Source: Glossina fuscipes (taxonomy: Eukaryota > Arthropoda > Insecta > Diptera > Glossinidae). Taken from it: DNA of 64,000 nt. The translations under genes and the position numbers were made by a program. Below the pieces are notes generated by a model. That model made no database searches. It saw only the letters and a program-made list of their open reading frames with translations, and was not told the origin of the DNA. Of this stretch, positions 27,901-41,100 are shown one piece after another (the first letter of the stretch is position 1; every line of letters starts with the position of its first letter). The DNA lies in contig NW_023998414.1 in NCBI RefSeq assembly GCF_014805625.2, positions 25,464,525-25,528,524 of the forward strand, read 5' to 3'.

Positions 27901-30900
27901 TAAAGATTGTACATCCGGATTTATTTGATATGTTAACCAACTCGATTTTTCTTTGCCTACTCTATCCGCCATAGCCAAAGCTTGAACTTGAAAGCTATAA
28001 GTCGTTTGCGGCAATAAATTTACAAATCTGGCTTCATGCGCGGTTGCTCCTTTGTAGTCCACATCCTTGAAAACTATCAATTTTTTTTCCTGCCAGCAAT
28101 AGACTTTATAAAATATGTCATCCTTTCTTGTTTTATACTGAACCGAATCCCATCGTACTACAACTGTCAGATTCGCTTCATCCCATAATGGTTTCATAAA
28201 CCTTTCAACAAAGATGCGTAGATTCCTGGGTGGCTTCGCCGATGACAATGGTGTAAGTAATTCCTTTAAAACGGGCAGACCCTGAGCCCAATAAGTATGC
28301 GGTAAAACGGTGATATTTATTAATTGATGCGTGGGATTGAAATTCGTTATATGTACTAAAGGTTCCCCAACTTCGAACGTCATTATTTGCTCAGCTTTAT
28401 CATCTTCAAATTGAAATAAAACTTTATAAAATATACTGAAATTCTCTGGAGTATGGACTGGGGACCATTTTATTTGAAATTCATCCCAGTATCCCTCACT
28501 AACAGCAATGCTGTCGACATCTACTGGCGGCGGTATAACATTAAAATCAGCGACTGTATAAGCTTCCCTTGCAAGCTTAACATTGGAAGCTTTTAAATTT
28601 AAGGGATTGTCGAACTGAGCATAGTGTTTTTCAAAATCCACCGACATTACAACAGATTCATGTGTCTTAGCTTTCAGCCATATCAAGCTTTTAATCTCCT
28701 TTATATATTCTATGGAATGTTCCACTATTTCATGGCCGTCTATAATGATTTCGGTACTGCTGCCTTTTTCGACTTGGGCTTTATAAAGTTTAATTAAACC
28801 TTTTTGCTGATTAACGAGCCAATAGATAAACTTTTGCTGGAAATCTAATGCGAAACCCAAAAATTTATCACCATTGCTATGCAATCGGTAATATTCGAAA
28901 ATCTCGCTTTCTCTGAAACCGCTCAAAGGCCTTCTAGCCAAACGATTTGCTGACTGATAGTACAGATATCCTTCTTCGGAATCGACTCGTATCTGAAGTG
29001 CTTCAAATATTGGTAGCAATTCCCTTTGAGAGCCATCCAAATTAGCCCTTATCAGGCAACGTCTTTCCAAATCGGACCAATAAATTTTCTCGACTCTCCA
29101 ATCATAATCAAAACCAGAAACGTGAGAAATTTTAAACTTACACTTCATTGCCGGTGTCACTATGTTCATACATTCCAAGTTGCTAGTCTTACCCCGCATA
29201 TAAAATACGGTATTATTCACTTTAACGAACCGCTTTATAGGATCTTTTATAAAACCTCTTGCTATGGCTGATTGCCCTATCTCATTGCTCTCATAAAGAC
29301 CTTTTTCGGTAGCCCATATCAATTTATGATCGCCTCTTGGCCAAGTCCATATTGTTAATTCTTGCGACCATTCACTGCGACCCGTCGTTGACGAGGCTCG
29401 TACGCGTATTTTATATTGATTATTCGCTTGTAAACGTTCCACCTGAAAGTAATAGGTTTTGATGTTTCGTATATTGAATGCACTATTACTGGCAACGTCC
29501 AGAATTTCCAATTCATACTCATATTTCCTCCAGGCAGCTAAAGTTTGGAATTCGTTGCTGTAACAGCCCGTGCATTCCCAAGAAATTTTCGCTGTTTTCG
29601 CTGTCAGTGCTGCTTGCAAGTTTTTCGGTGGCTCCTTTGGCCATGGCACTGACTGCCTACCATATAAAGGACTTTGCTGTACTGGTATAGCCAGCCAACA
29701 CCATTCTACTTCGTCGACCAACCAGTTATACTGTTCATTTGTTTCATAATTAAAACGTAACAAATTTGTACCATTTGTAGCCAGTAAGGTATAACCGCCC
29801 AAATATGTGACAGCTTGGATATCATTTTGATTAAGTTTATCTGAAATCTGATGCTTATAACGACCATCATAGCTTAGCTCGTAGAGTCCCTTATCTGTTT
29901 CGTTGCCAACGATAAGTAAATAGCGTTTGAAATCATTATAAAAATAAGAAATTTCTTGGGCGGCAATAATTTTAGTTTGCTTTGTAGCTAGATCTAAGCT
30001 CCGTAATTGTCCTTGGTATTCCAAAAGAAACAGCCAACCATTTATAGGATCGACTTCAATTTGTTTAATTGAAGAGGAAATAGGTCGTATAATCGTAAGT
30101 ATATCCGTACCATCGAAATTGCAACAAATTACTTTCGTTTTCTCGCCACTCTGGAAAGGAATAAGAAGCGAACCGTAAGTAGGGCTAACTAATTGGAATT
30201 GATATAAGAAGTGTTCACCTGTCCTGCTACGTAAAGTTTTCGTTGCAACCAATCGATAGTAAGTTTTTCTGGTTTAAAATTCATTTGATTGGAAATCGAG
30301 TTCAGCGGCTTACGTGTCTTTGGCTCATCTAAATGAAAACTAGAGATTGCATAAAATGTATATAAGTTATTGGGGAAAACATTTTCAAGACCAAATTTTT
30401 AGTGAAAATATACACTTTACTTGAATTCAAATAGCATTCTCATCCTTAGCCTATGTATAACTAAAATTTTGGTTCTGGGGCACACTAAACGAATCGGGTG
30501 TTAATTATTGCTTTTATTCCGCTAATTGATTCGATTTATTTACTTATTGCATATTTAGTAAAAATGGAGTAAATTTCTTATGCAAAAATAAAAAATATCT
30601 CGAAAAAGTTGGAATATTAGAAATCCTTGTTGAGGCTCGATCTCGATCTCGACCTCGATATGAATTGATTGAATAAAATTTCATTTCTATGAATGAAAAT
30701 GAATTAACTGAGAGATCTGTCTCTGCCCTGGCCTATTGTCCTCTCACAATAATGAAACTCTACATTACACGCTTTGCATATCAAAAGAAATCTCCTAATT
30801 TTACTTCACAAGCTCCACAAAGACCTTTTAATAATAATTCGAATTCCTAAATAATTGTAACCTAATTGCTAAAATTTAGCGGTCGACAATTTCTTGTACT

Positions 30901-33900
30901 TACCTAAAAACGTCACCAGAAGTTATTACCACAAATATATGTTTCGTAGCTTGATGATAATCGAAATCATTTATAAGCTCACCACTTTCCAACAATACAC
31001 GATTCTCGGTCAAGGAGTCGAGAGACTTTAAAATAACAGCATACTCTCCGGCCACCAGTACCAAATTTGATTGTTCCAAATTTTCAGAAACTTTTACATA
31101 TTTTATAGTTTTAATCGATGTGAAAGCCGGAGGACCTTCACCCTCTTCATTAATCATAGAAATTTGCAAAGAATAATTAGTTTGCGGTAAGAGATCATTA
31201 AAAATGTAATTAGAGAAGTTAGGGGGCAACAACTAGAGAGAAGAGACAATACCTTAAGATATGAAATCATTTCTAGTAAGTTTTTTAAGCTCACCTCTTC
31301 CTTTTGCACATTCCGTGCGGAATCTTTTAAAATTAATTTATAATTAATTAAAGGACCATTTGCAAGTTCTCCTGGCCGCCAAAATAGTACAATACGTTTA
31401 TGATCTAAGGCCAAAGTTTTTGTAATAATCGGCTTCGATAGCGGTTTACCCCAAGCTGGCGTACTAAACGCATCCGACGGAGTTGAATATAAAATATCTT
31501 CAGGATTTTCACCAAAAACTAACATGAAACGAAACTAAAAGAACAAATATTAATAAATAAATTGGCGTCCGTCCTTCGACAACTTAGATCCCTAACTCGT
31601 TTTGCGATAATTTAATTGCAAAACGGATGCATCCATAATCGCCTATATTTGCAATTCTTAAAAGTAAGACTTTATTTATGCATAGACTTTTTCTTAATTG
31701 TAAATGAATCGTGGCTTTGATGAAAATCTCGTTAACGAAAACTCTGAGACCAAACATAAAAATGTAGACTAAAAATTCAAACATTTTGAGGAAATGGAAG
31801 AACAAATACCCTACACCACTTCGTTTATTCGTATAACGAACGTTTAAAAAAAAAAAAAAACTTTGTGCGGGAAGAAGTTAAAAAAGTTAGTCGTATCCGA
31901 ACCATTTTCAATAGCGTTCGTCCTTAGATCAAAACATAAGCAAATTGCATCAAAATATTTTAAAAAACTTGCAATCTGTAGATTGAACTTAGGAAAGCAG
32001 GACAGACGGTCGAATAAATCCGCACAAAACTTAATATGTCCTTGTACAACAAGTGTTCAAATGAACTTTGAATTGAATAAAAAAATTCCTACACGTGTTT
32101 TAAAGAATATTGTTTTAAGGATATTCTTCAAGATAAAGACGTTTAATGTTATTTTTTTTTTTTTTTTATTATTATAATATTTTTGTTGCTGTTATTTCTC
32201 TTCATTGGTCCGCCATTCGTAGGATCATAAATAAAATCTCGCTTGTTCAAATATTCTTCCTCAAAGACAGAATCGTACAAAATGACGTGGCAAACAGGGA
32301 AACAATATATAACATAAAGGACGCGTTCGTAATCAACAAAAAAAAGTTTCATTTAAAATTTTAAATTTGTTAGCAAAGGCATTGAAAGCTTTCGAATTGC
32401 TCTCAGCATCATATCTACTAATTGGTCATTGCGATGAAGTTGCATTGAAATGTATTTGCTTGAAAATGCTTTTAAACGCACATAACTACAATCTGTTAGA
32501 CAGTTGTTAGTGGTGTATTAAAGATATTAAAAATCAAAAGGCTGCAAGTTTCCAGCAAGCAATCTTCAGACTTTCGCCCACTTGCTTGGCGAAAAAGGCT
32601 GAAATTTCAAAGAAAACATTTTCTTTCAACATCTTACGATGTGTTCAAAGCATCAATTAAGCTAATAAAAATGAAAAAAAAAAAAAAAATTCTAAAAAAT
32701 TCACACCGGTCTCCCCCCGCACCCACTTAAACAAAAATTTGCATTATTTTTATATCATACCCGGTATGTGGCGTAAGGCGTTAAACTCTTAATATCGCAC
32801 TCAAACTCGTCATTGCAATTATAATCCAACAAATTCCACCATGTTTCTGTTGAATTGTCCTCCTGCTCCAGCTGTTGTCCTAATTTCGGTTTTTCCACAT
32901 ATTGATATTGTATGTTAAATAGGCGATTAGCTAAATGATAATGATAAACATGATGATGCTGATGTTGCCGTGAGAATTGTTTAGTTACGGGCCACTTAAG
33001 CGTTAATGTCTGCTTTGCTGAAAACTCCCCATTCAGTAACAATTGCGGTTTACTGCTGTTGCCGGTCGCAGTAATAGTTTCTATCAAAGTTTCCACTAAA
33101 ATGCGTTGCAAGTGCCAATAATGACTTTGTGAAGTTTCACAAGCGGAAATGCATGGTAAATCATAAGGATAAAATTGCACTGAAGCCTAAAAACGAAATG
33201 AGAAAAATAAAAAAAAAAAAAAAAAGAAATTCGTAAATACGTTCCCATAAATATACTTAAGCTCTTCATGTCATTTCTCACTTAACTTACACATGCTTCC
33301 TGGCAAGTTTCAGACTCCTTCAAAGCATGCCACCATTGCTGGCAACCTTTTGAGCACTGTTGATTCCAATATAAAATAAACAAATAAATAAACAAACAAA
33401 AATTAAATGTTTTTCTCAAGCTTTTCATACATAAAAAAAAAATAAAAAACAAAAAAAAAAAAAAAAAAGCAAAAAGAAGCAAAAACAATTTCTTTACAAA
33501 CCAAAAGAATGTTGAGTCTCAACTAAAAAAAAAAACCCAAAGTCAAAATGTATTAAATTTCTTTTGTGCGTGAGACCACATTTAACAAAAACACTACAAA
33601 ACAGAATAAAAAATGCAAGTCTCTTAACACAAAGTCCCTCTACTCATGTCCGTGATTCTTTTCATATTATAATGGGTGACTTTCATTTATTGCTTTTATT
33701 ATATCGGCACTTTTTTTTTTTTGTTCTTATTTAGTTATCAAATTACTTCTTCTTTTTTTTTTAGTTTTTGCGCACCCCATCTCAACGTTCTCCCCTGCTT
33801 TCTTATTGCAAACAAAAACAACAATTCAAAGTTGTTATATGCATTAATTTAATGGTGTTAGTATTTTGTTTGAATCTCTTCTCAAAAATAAGGTCAGACA

Positions 33901-36900
33901 GTAACTTAACCATTACATAGGATTTAAACGAAAAGCAAAAACTTTTCTAAACTTATTAGGTGCTTGGATGTGTTTTAATCATTTTTTCATTGGGAAATAT
34001 TGTAAACCACATCTATTCATCATAATATTCTCCATCAATTTTTACAACTTTTTCTCATACTTCAGGCGGCACGCCTGTAACCGCTTGCCAGCCAGGCCAT
34101 GCTGTATCGGTCTGAACAAGCGGTAATCGCAAGGATCTATAAGCCGGTCCGTACGCTAGGTGGAGGCAGAACTTCCCTTACGAACTGCAACAATGTATCC
34201 TTGACAACTCTTGAAACGTGTGGTCCGAGCGAGCCGTTGTCTTCGTTAACCGTTATTGCTGGTCTTTTCTGCAACAAATCCTTCGTTCAATTTGTTCAAT
34301 TGATGTCGGCAGGCATGTGCAGTAAGAATTTCATTCGGTTTTAAAGCCGCCTAATAGACTACACCTTGTTGATTCCATCATATGCATAGCAAAACTTTAT
34401 CGTTATGAATATTTGGCGGCGGTGTCGACGTGGATGGCTATAAATGACCTTTTGCGCTTGGGATTACCGTAATAGATCCACTTGTCTTCGCCAGTCACAA
34501 TACGTCACAGGACACGCTTCTTTGTTCACTTGACAAGCAATGAAACAGCGATTTTGAAAGGGCGTTGCCAGTCAATTCGTGTGATAGCTATTCCCCCCCT
34601 CCCCCCTCCCCCCACCCCACGGTTTGGTCGTTTCTCATCGCATGTAAGCTTCAAGAGTTTAAGCTGGGTTCCCGTCTAATATTTTGACATGAAAATCCCC
34701 ACCGAAACCAATAATTGAGATGTAGATGATGCAGTAGCATCGCTGTAAACTCCTAATGGGCTTCGGTAGCAAATTTCTTCAAGGTGATGAATGCGTGAAT
34801 AAAAAAGCTTTCGAGACAAAGAAACTTAGTGCATTTCGTTTCACGTTTCGAGTCCTCTTTCATAAAATCATTTCTATAAATTCCTAACTTTAGACTGTAG
34901 TAAGGGGAGATGTATAATTTCTAATAATTCTTTCAATCAACTCAAGTGATCTCATATAGATCATAGCGCACATCTATAAAGGGAAATGGATTGCTTTTTA
35001 CCACCAACTTTATCACTTACTCTCGAATGGAAACATTGTTTTCGTTCATCGCCTGCTAAACACTCAACACCAAAATCGTTGATGAATAGAGTTTCCTAAA
35101 AAAAACAAAAATTCAAATTCAAAATATTTAATTAACATATAAAATAAAAAATAATATGAAGGTATAGAGGAAAGGTTGTTTTTATTCAAATTAAATTAAA
35201 GTTGTATACCTAGTATTTGTTAGCTTTTGATGGAAGAAAGTAGAATTTTTTTTATTACATTTGATAATCATATATCATCATATATCACGCCAGTGAATTA
35301 ATAATGAATAATATTTGGTTATACGTTGATATACGATATTTAAAATCGTATCTTTACACAATACCGCTTACTAAAAAACCGAACTGAGAGCCAAATTTAT
35401 CCAACATCAAATCTTATTTAATGTACACGTAGAGTTGTTTGATATTTTTGGCCGCAACCTTAGAACGATGTGTTGGTTCGGTTGATTTTGGCACAATAAT
35501 ATTAATAAGGAAAAACCATTCATTATTGTATGGTTGTCCTTGAAAGTGTAAACAAGGAAAGAGAAAAATTCATCGAAGTTTTGTTAATGATTCTGACGAA
35601 TACATTTACAGATTAATTTCGCAAAACAGTTCAGATGAGTTTCTCATAAACTTATTGAATAAATTGGACAAAAGGTGCTCCATTTCCAACTATAGCTATT
35701 TCCGCCGTTACATCATACTTAAGTCGAAAGTTTGAGCTTTTCATGCAACGGGATAACCGCAGAAATGTCCACTTGCGATAGTCGAGTCATCAGCAAATCC
35801 CAACCGGTACAATGACAAGTTCCACACTCAACTTTGACTGTCGTAATACGCTCAGTGACCCATCTATTCTATTGGTAATTGCAAAGCTGATATGCTCGTC
35901 CACTTTGTCAATTCTTCTCTCACTTAATTAGTCTTCCTACTTCTTGTAATCGGCCCATGAACGTACAAAAAAAATGAAACACAAGAATTATGATCACTTA
36001 CTCCTGTACCGGTAATTATAGCTCGCCTTGGGCAAAGCATATTGTAGAGCGTCAGTATCAGTCGTTATAGGTTACATTCAGTTCGATCATCAGATGACGA
36101 ATGTGCTCCTAGCCCGTATTAATCTGTGTCCAGGACCCCGATCATTTTTATCTAATCGACCTTATGGGCAAAGTAATTACGTTTGTCGCCCAGTATTCTG
36201 CATGACAGACCGAGATCAATAGTCTTAATCGATTTATTATAAAATGCTTTGGATTTTTTACATCTCTTCAGAACAATGCCCAAAAAGCCTCTTAACTGTC
36301 CTTTAAACTATTAGATAGTTTTTATTTATTCATTTATTTATTTATTTAATTTTAATTTTTTTTTTTTTTTTTCATATTCACTTTAAGATAAATAGGCAAT
36401 GACAGTTATGGTAACATTGGCTAACAATTCACATAAAGTATAAATTTTGTTGTTACTTAAATAATGATAAATATAACATACTCTTAGGTGATCAATCAAA
36501 TTAAACGCAATTCAAATCGAATAAAATCAAATAAACTAAAATGAAATGATTCGGGTTAACCAAAATTATTCACATATTCACGTGTTGTATTTAAATTAAT
36601 AATTTAGAAAAAAAAAAAAGAAGAAAATATTTATCATTTGTCCGCCCTTCCTTTCACATATTTAGGGAGCAATAAGAGCGCACAACCACAATTGCAAACA
36701 ATTATTTAATGAGAGGTTAAATAATTCATGGTTACGACTAATTATGTTCTTCACAAAGCTACAATACCTATTATATATGCATGTAAGCGTATAATGAACA
36801 AGTGAAATACTAACTTGTACAATAAACACGATTCACACACCCCTGCAACATAAATAAATAAAGTGTAATTAATGTTGATTTGTGCGGCATGCACATGAGC

Positions 36901-37391
36901 GAAGACGAAAACAGACGAAAGTCTAAACGTTTTTCATATTTTATTTTTTTTTTTTTCGTTTTATTATTTTAATATCTCAACAATTTGCAAAAACAAAATT
37001 CCTTCGCTCATCATATCAAATTACAAGAAACATCATCATCATCATCAACAACAACAACAACAGCAATAACAGCAATAACACTTGTAAGTAATTAATTATT
37101 GCAACAAGCAGAAAAACGCAACACGCAAATAACGCTATATTTTCGTCTTAAAGCGAATCTTAGAAACCACTGTCGGAGGCATAAAAGAAATTGCTTGACT
37201 TCTTAACAACAATAATGAATTTTTTACAATAAATTTTAATGAATATTTTGTAATTTGCAATATTTTTAGTTTTCAAAGTATTCTGAAAGGTTTTCTCAAA
37301 GGTTTTTTAAAAGATCACTCGTGCGTTTAAAATTGATTTCGAGAGAGAAACTAATATCGAATAAATTGAATTTGAATGAAATAGAAAACTG

Positions 37392-37437
<46 letters not shown>

Positions 37438-38108
37438 TGGAAATAATCACACACGCTTTCCTTACGAACCAATTTCGTCGCTGTTACAAACGTAACCGAC
37501 GTAGTAAACATGCGTCCGACTTCCAGTAGTGAATTTCAAAAGCGTATACCTAAATATGAAAAGCATCTTCTATCTTTTGAAAAGATTAAAAATTCCACTT
37601 GATAAATGATTTGAATTAGCTTTTTTAACATTAACTAACGATTCAACAAGCTTCTAGGCATAGATACGATTTCTGACACAATTAGATCGAGTTACAAAGC
37701 GTATTATGACTGAGAGTCAAATGTACGATGATCTACTGGTGCATACATTCTAAATGTTATATACTGATTTCCATGAACATAGGTGTATGTGTGTTTATTT
37801 GTGTTTGTGTGTTTTATGTGTGTTTGTGTGTGTTGATAAACAACCAAGTAGTTGTATACTTGTTCACATCCCTAGTTAAAAATACTGCCAGCAATAGCTT
37901 GGTTTTATAGTGCAATTATAAGCGGCGAACATTTACATAATTAAAAATGTCACAAATTTCTTTTGAAACGATTACTATAATCAATTGGAACCCATTTAAT
38001 AGATTTACGTTGCATCCAAGAAAAAAAAAAAAAAAAAGAAGAAATTAAATGATTAGCTTAGCAAAAAATATCTAAAAATAAAGCAAGTTTAGTTATCCCT
38101 TATCTAAA

Positions 38109-38147
<39 letters not shown>

Positions 38148-41100
38148 GCATCTACAAATATGCTTGCGTACTCCTAAATAGACTTAAGTACATGCATACG
38201 TGTCAATGCACATATTTATATATATATATGTATATATACCGGTTTAATCCAGAGACATACTTTCTTTTAAAAGAAAAACTATCATCATATTACATTGAAA
38301 ACATAGGAGCAACTTATTGCCATGTCTGAGTTCATATATTAATAAAATAATATCTTACTTGGTTGCATGTGCGTATACATTTACTCTAATGGAATTAGCT
38401 TAGTGACGACAAAGTATCATACACACGTCTCTCCAACTCAAAGAAAAAAAAACAAAAAAAAAAAACAAAAAAAAAACAAGCATACAAAATATGGAGACGG
38501 AAAGCAACGCAATAAATGTCGTTTAAGACACATACATAACAATAACGATAAACATTTTACAATATTACACACCTTGAAAAATGTGTTCGTATATCTTAAC
38601 TTTGATGAACTTAAATGAAAAGAATGAATGAATGAATGGAATATAAGAGAAATATTTTAAATGAAATAAAAGTACTGCGTTCTTTACTATTTACAATTGT
38701 GTTAGTAAAAAAAAAAAATTTCAAAAAAAACTCTTCTCTTCATCTTTTATATAATAATACTAGAATTTCTTCTACTATTTATTTCTACTGTTATCGGTCA
38801 TTTCGATGCATAACTTTTGAACTGAACACGAAAGTAATCAAATATATCTTTCTTCATCGAATCGAAAGTTGTGTCAGTTTATTCTTCTTGATTTATTCTA
38901 AATTGCAATTTCACATCTCATCGGTATCTTAAAGATCACGATATTTAGATAATCATATCTATTATGAATATTTAAAGGTATTTTCATAAAAATATGAACT
39001 GGCATTGACTCAGACGGTCGTTCTAGGGCTAAAAAGTGTTTATGGCCTTTGTTGTTTTTCTTCTAAAATTCTTACACTACAAAAAAATTATATTAAAAGA
39101 CAAGTGAGCCATTCTATGGGCCATTTTTCTGGTAAAGCAATTATGCCACGTCTATCAAACCTTTGGGATTTCTGATCGGAGTATGGAATCAAGTGATTTT
39201 TGCGAAACTTTTTTGAGAACAGTTTTCTACCTTCATTTAGAAACCTCTGCCGGAAATGAAACCATCCATACTGCACGCTGTAAAGTGCACTACAGATTGA
39301 TGTCCGATATACTTACTTAGGTCCGTTTAGCGTTTGGCGAATGGAATTTTCAAAGTGCTAGTTCCTCAAAGACATGGCGTGCATAGTTCCTGTCTTTTTT
39401 ATTCGGCAGATTAATTGTCGCTTTAAATCCTTGCATCCTTGCATTGTCCTTTCCTTCACCGCTTTCACGTTACTTCTTTACTTTTCATGCATATATCGCT
39501 CGGCAGACTTGGACGTTTTTTTTTTTTTGCATTCTTATTTCAAATTTACAGAGTCATTTATTTAATCGTTAATCGAATCGAATCTAATTTTTAATAAAAC
39601 GGTTCATCAACATTGCGAACATTCTCGGGTATACGCGCAATATATGATACTCATCATGTTTACCAGTTTATTACAAGAACTATATTTCCGCTGGCACTCG
39701 CTCCCTAAACCCAGTTGTCATATACGATCATATTAAGTTTGTGTGGATGATCCAACTTTTCTTGTATCGTTCAATTCAGAATCACCTTCTTAATCTAAGA
39801 TTTAAGCTTGTCTGTCCATCTGTCCGTCTATCCTTCTTGTTTCCTACTATATATATTCAAAACTATGGGCCGCAATTTTCACAATATATTTATATGAAAT
39901 TTCGTATACTAGCGTATGTAGGTCCTTTGAAAATGGTCTCTAGCTATCATAAATATTTTAGATGCAATCACTTTTTTGATCACTTTCTTATAACGTCTTA
40001 TTGTGAGAAATTGTTTTGTGAATACCTGTAAGATGGGTAAGATGGGTATTTAATGATGGGGTGTATTTACTAATTAACTCAAATTTTGTCAAAGAATTTT
40101 GTTAATATGCGAACGCTGTTCAAGTAGGCACTGCTCCATAACTAGTTGACAGAACTTTAAAAAGTTGAAACATGAAAACAAAGTGAAAAGTGAAAAACGG
40201 AAACAAACAGACAACAAGAGTTTATAGTCGAGTTCTAGCGTACGATTTCAACTGCGATAAATGTCATTTTCCAGGCACTCCTTCAGGCGTAACTTTTAAT
40301 TCCAGCCGATTGCTCGAAATATTTAAATGATTTTTATATTCTCACTATATACCTGTTCCTTCAAGAAGCAGCCCGAGCTTTCAAATAACTACAAGAATGC
40401 ATTGTTTATTTTTACTCTCAATTATCCGAAAAAGTTTTTCGCCTTTAAAATTTTTACCGCGCTATCTTTCAATATTCCTTTTACTACGTACAACACGATT
40501 GCACAACACTTGCATGTACTTACGCATTTTTTTGGTTAAATCAAATGAATTTGAAAATAAAAAGACATTGAAACACATCAACTTAAACGGATATCTGAAG
40601 CCTTTATGAAAAACGCAAATGTGTAGTGAGCATCTCTAGCTGCTTCTTGGAAAGTTTGCTTCCTATTAGCAATCCTTTCAATGATTTTTCTAAATCATAA
40701 AAATTGTTTCATAGATATATAAAGAAAAAATGTTGTTGCTTGGATAAGATGTGCATATATAAAAGAAGAACGCATCCGACTATTCGTCTCTGTGGTTCCC
40801 GTTTCTCCTCTATTGCGCATTAAGTTAATAGAAAGAAACGGCAAAACATCCTAAGACAAGTGTTTGCATAATTGATATAAAATAGTAAAGTAAAGTAAAT
40901 ACGTCACGGCTACTACAGTCCATTATATATATATTTATATATATAAAATGCTATATATATATAGATATATATAGCATAAATATACGTGTGTAAAGACCTA
41001 AAGAAGAACTAAAATACTTTGCAAATATTTAAAATCATTGTTGTTGTCATGGACAAATAATACTGAGAACAACATGACATTTTAAAAGGAAATCCATCAA

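Noticed and set aside
29026..29690. Plus-strand open frames inside sev exon 8.
   Set aside because: Antisense shadows of the large conserved sev exon, with no domain of their own.
30151..30252. N-terminal 34 residues of the largest open frame as sev coding sequence.
   Set aside because: They lie partly in a 68-nt intron and partly in the wrong frame over exon 7, whose other frame gives the conserved LTIDW segment.
34099..34344. Plus-strand open frame of 81 codons.
   Set aside because: It is antisense to the mariner transposase remnant, whose motifs read on the minus strand.
35600..36230. Moderately GC-richer stretch that could be a decayed element.
   Set aside because: No ordered protein motifs found in any frame.
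37022..37080. CRISPR-like or structured repeat (cat/caa/cag triplets).
   Set aside because: Simple trinucleotide repeats in a eukaryotic intron; there are no spacers or palindromic repeats.
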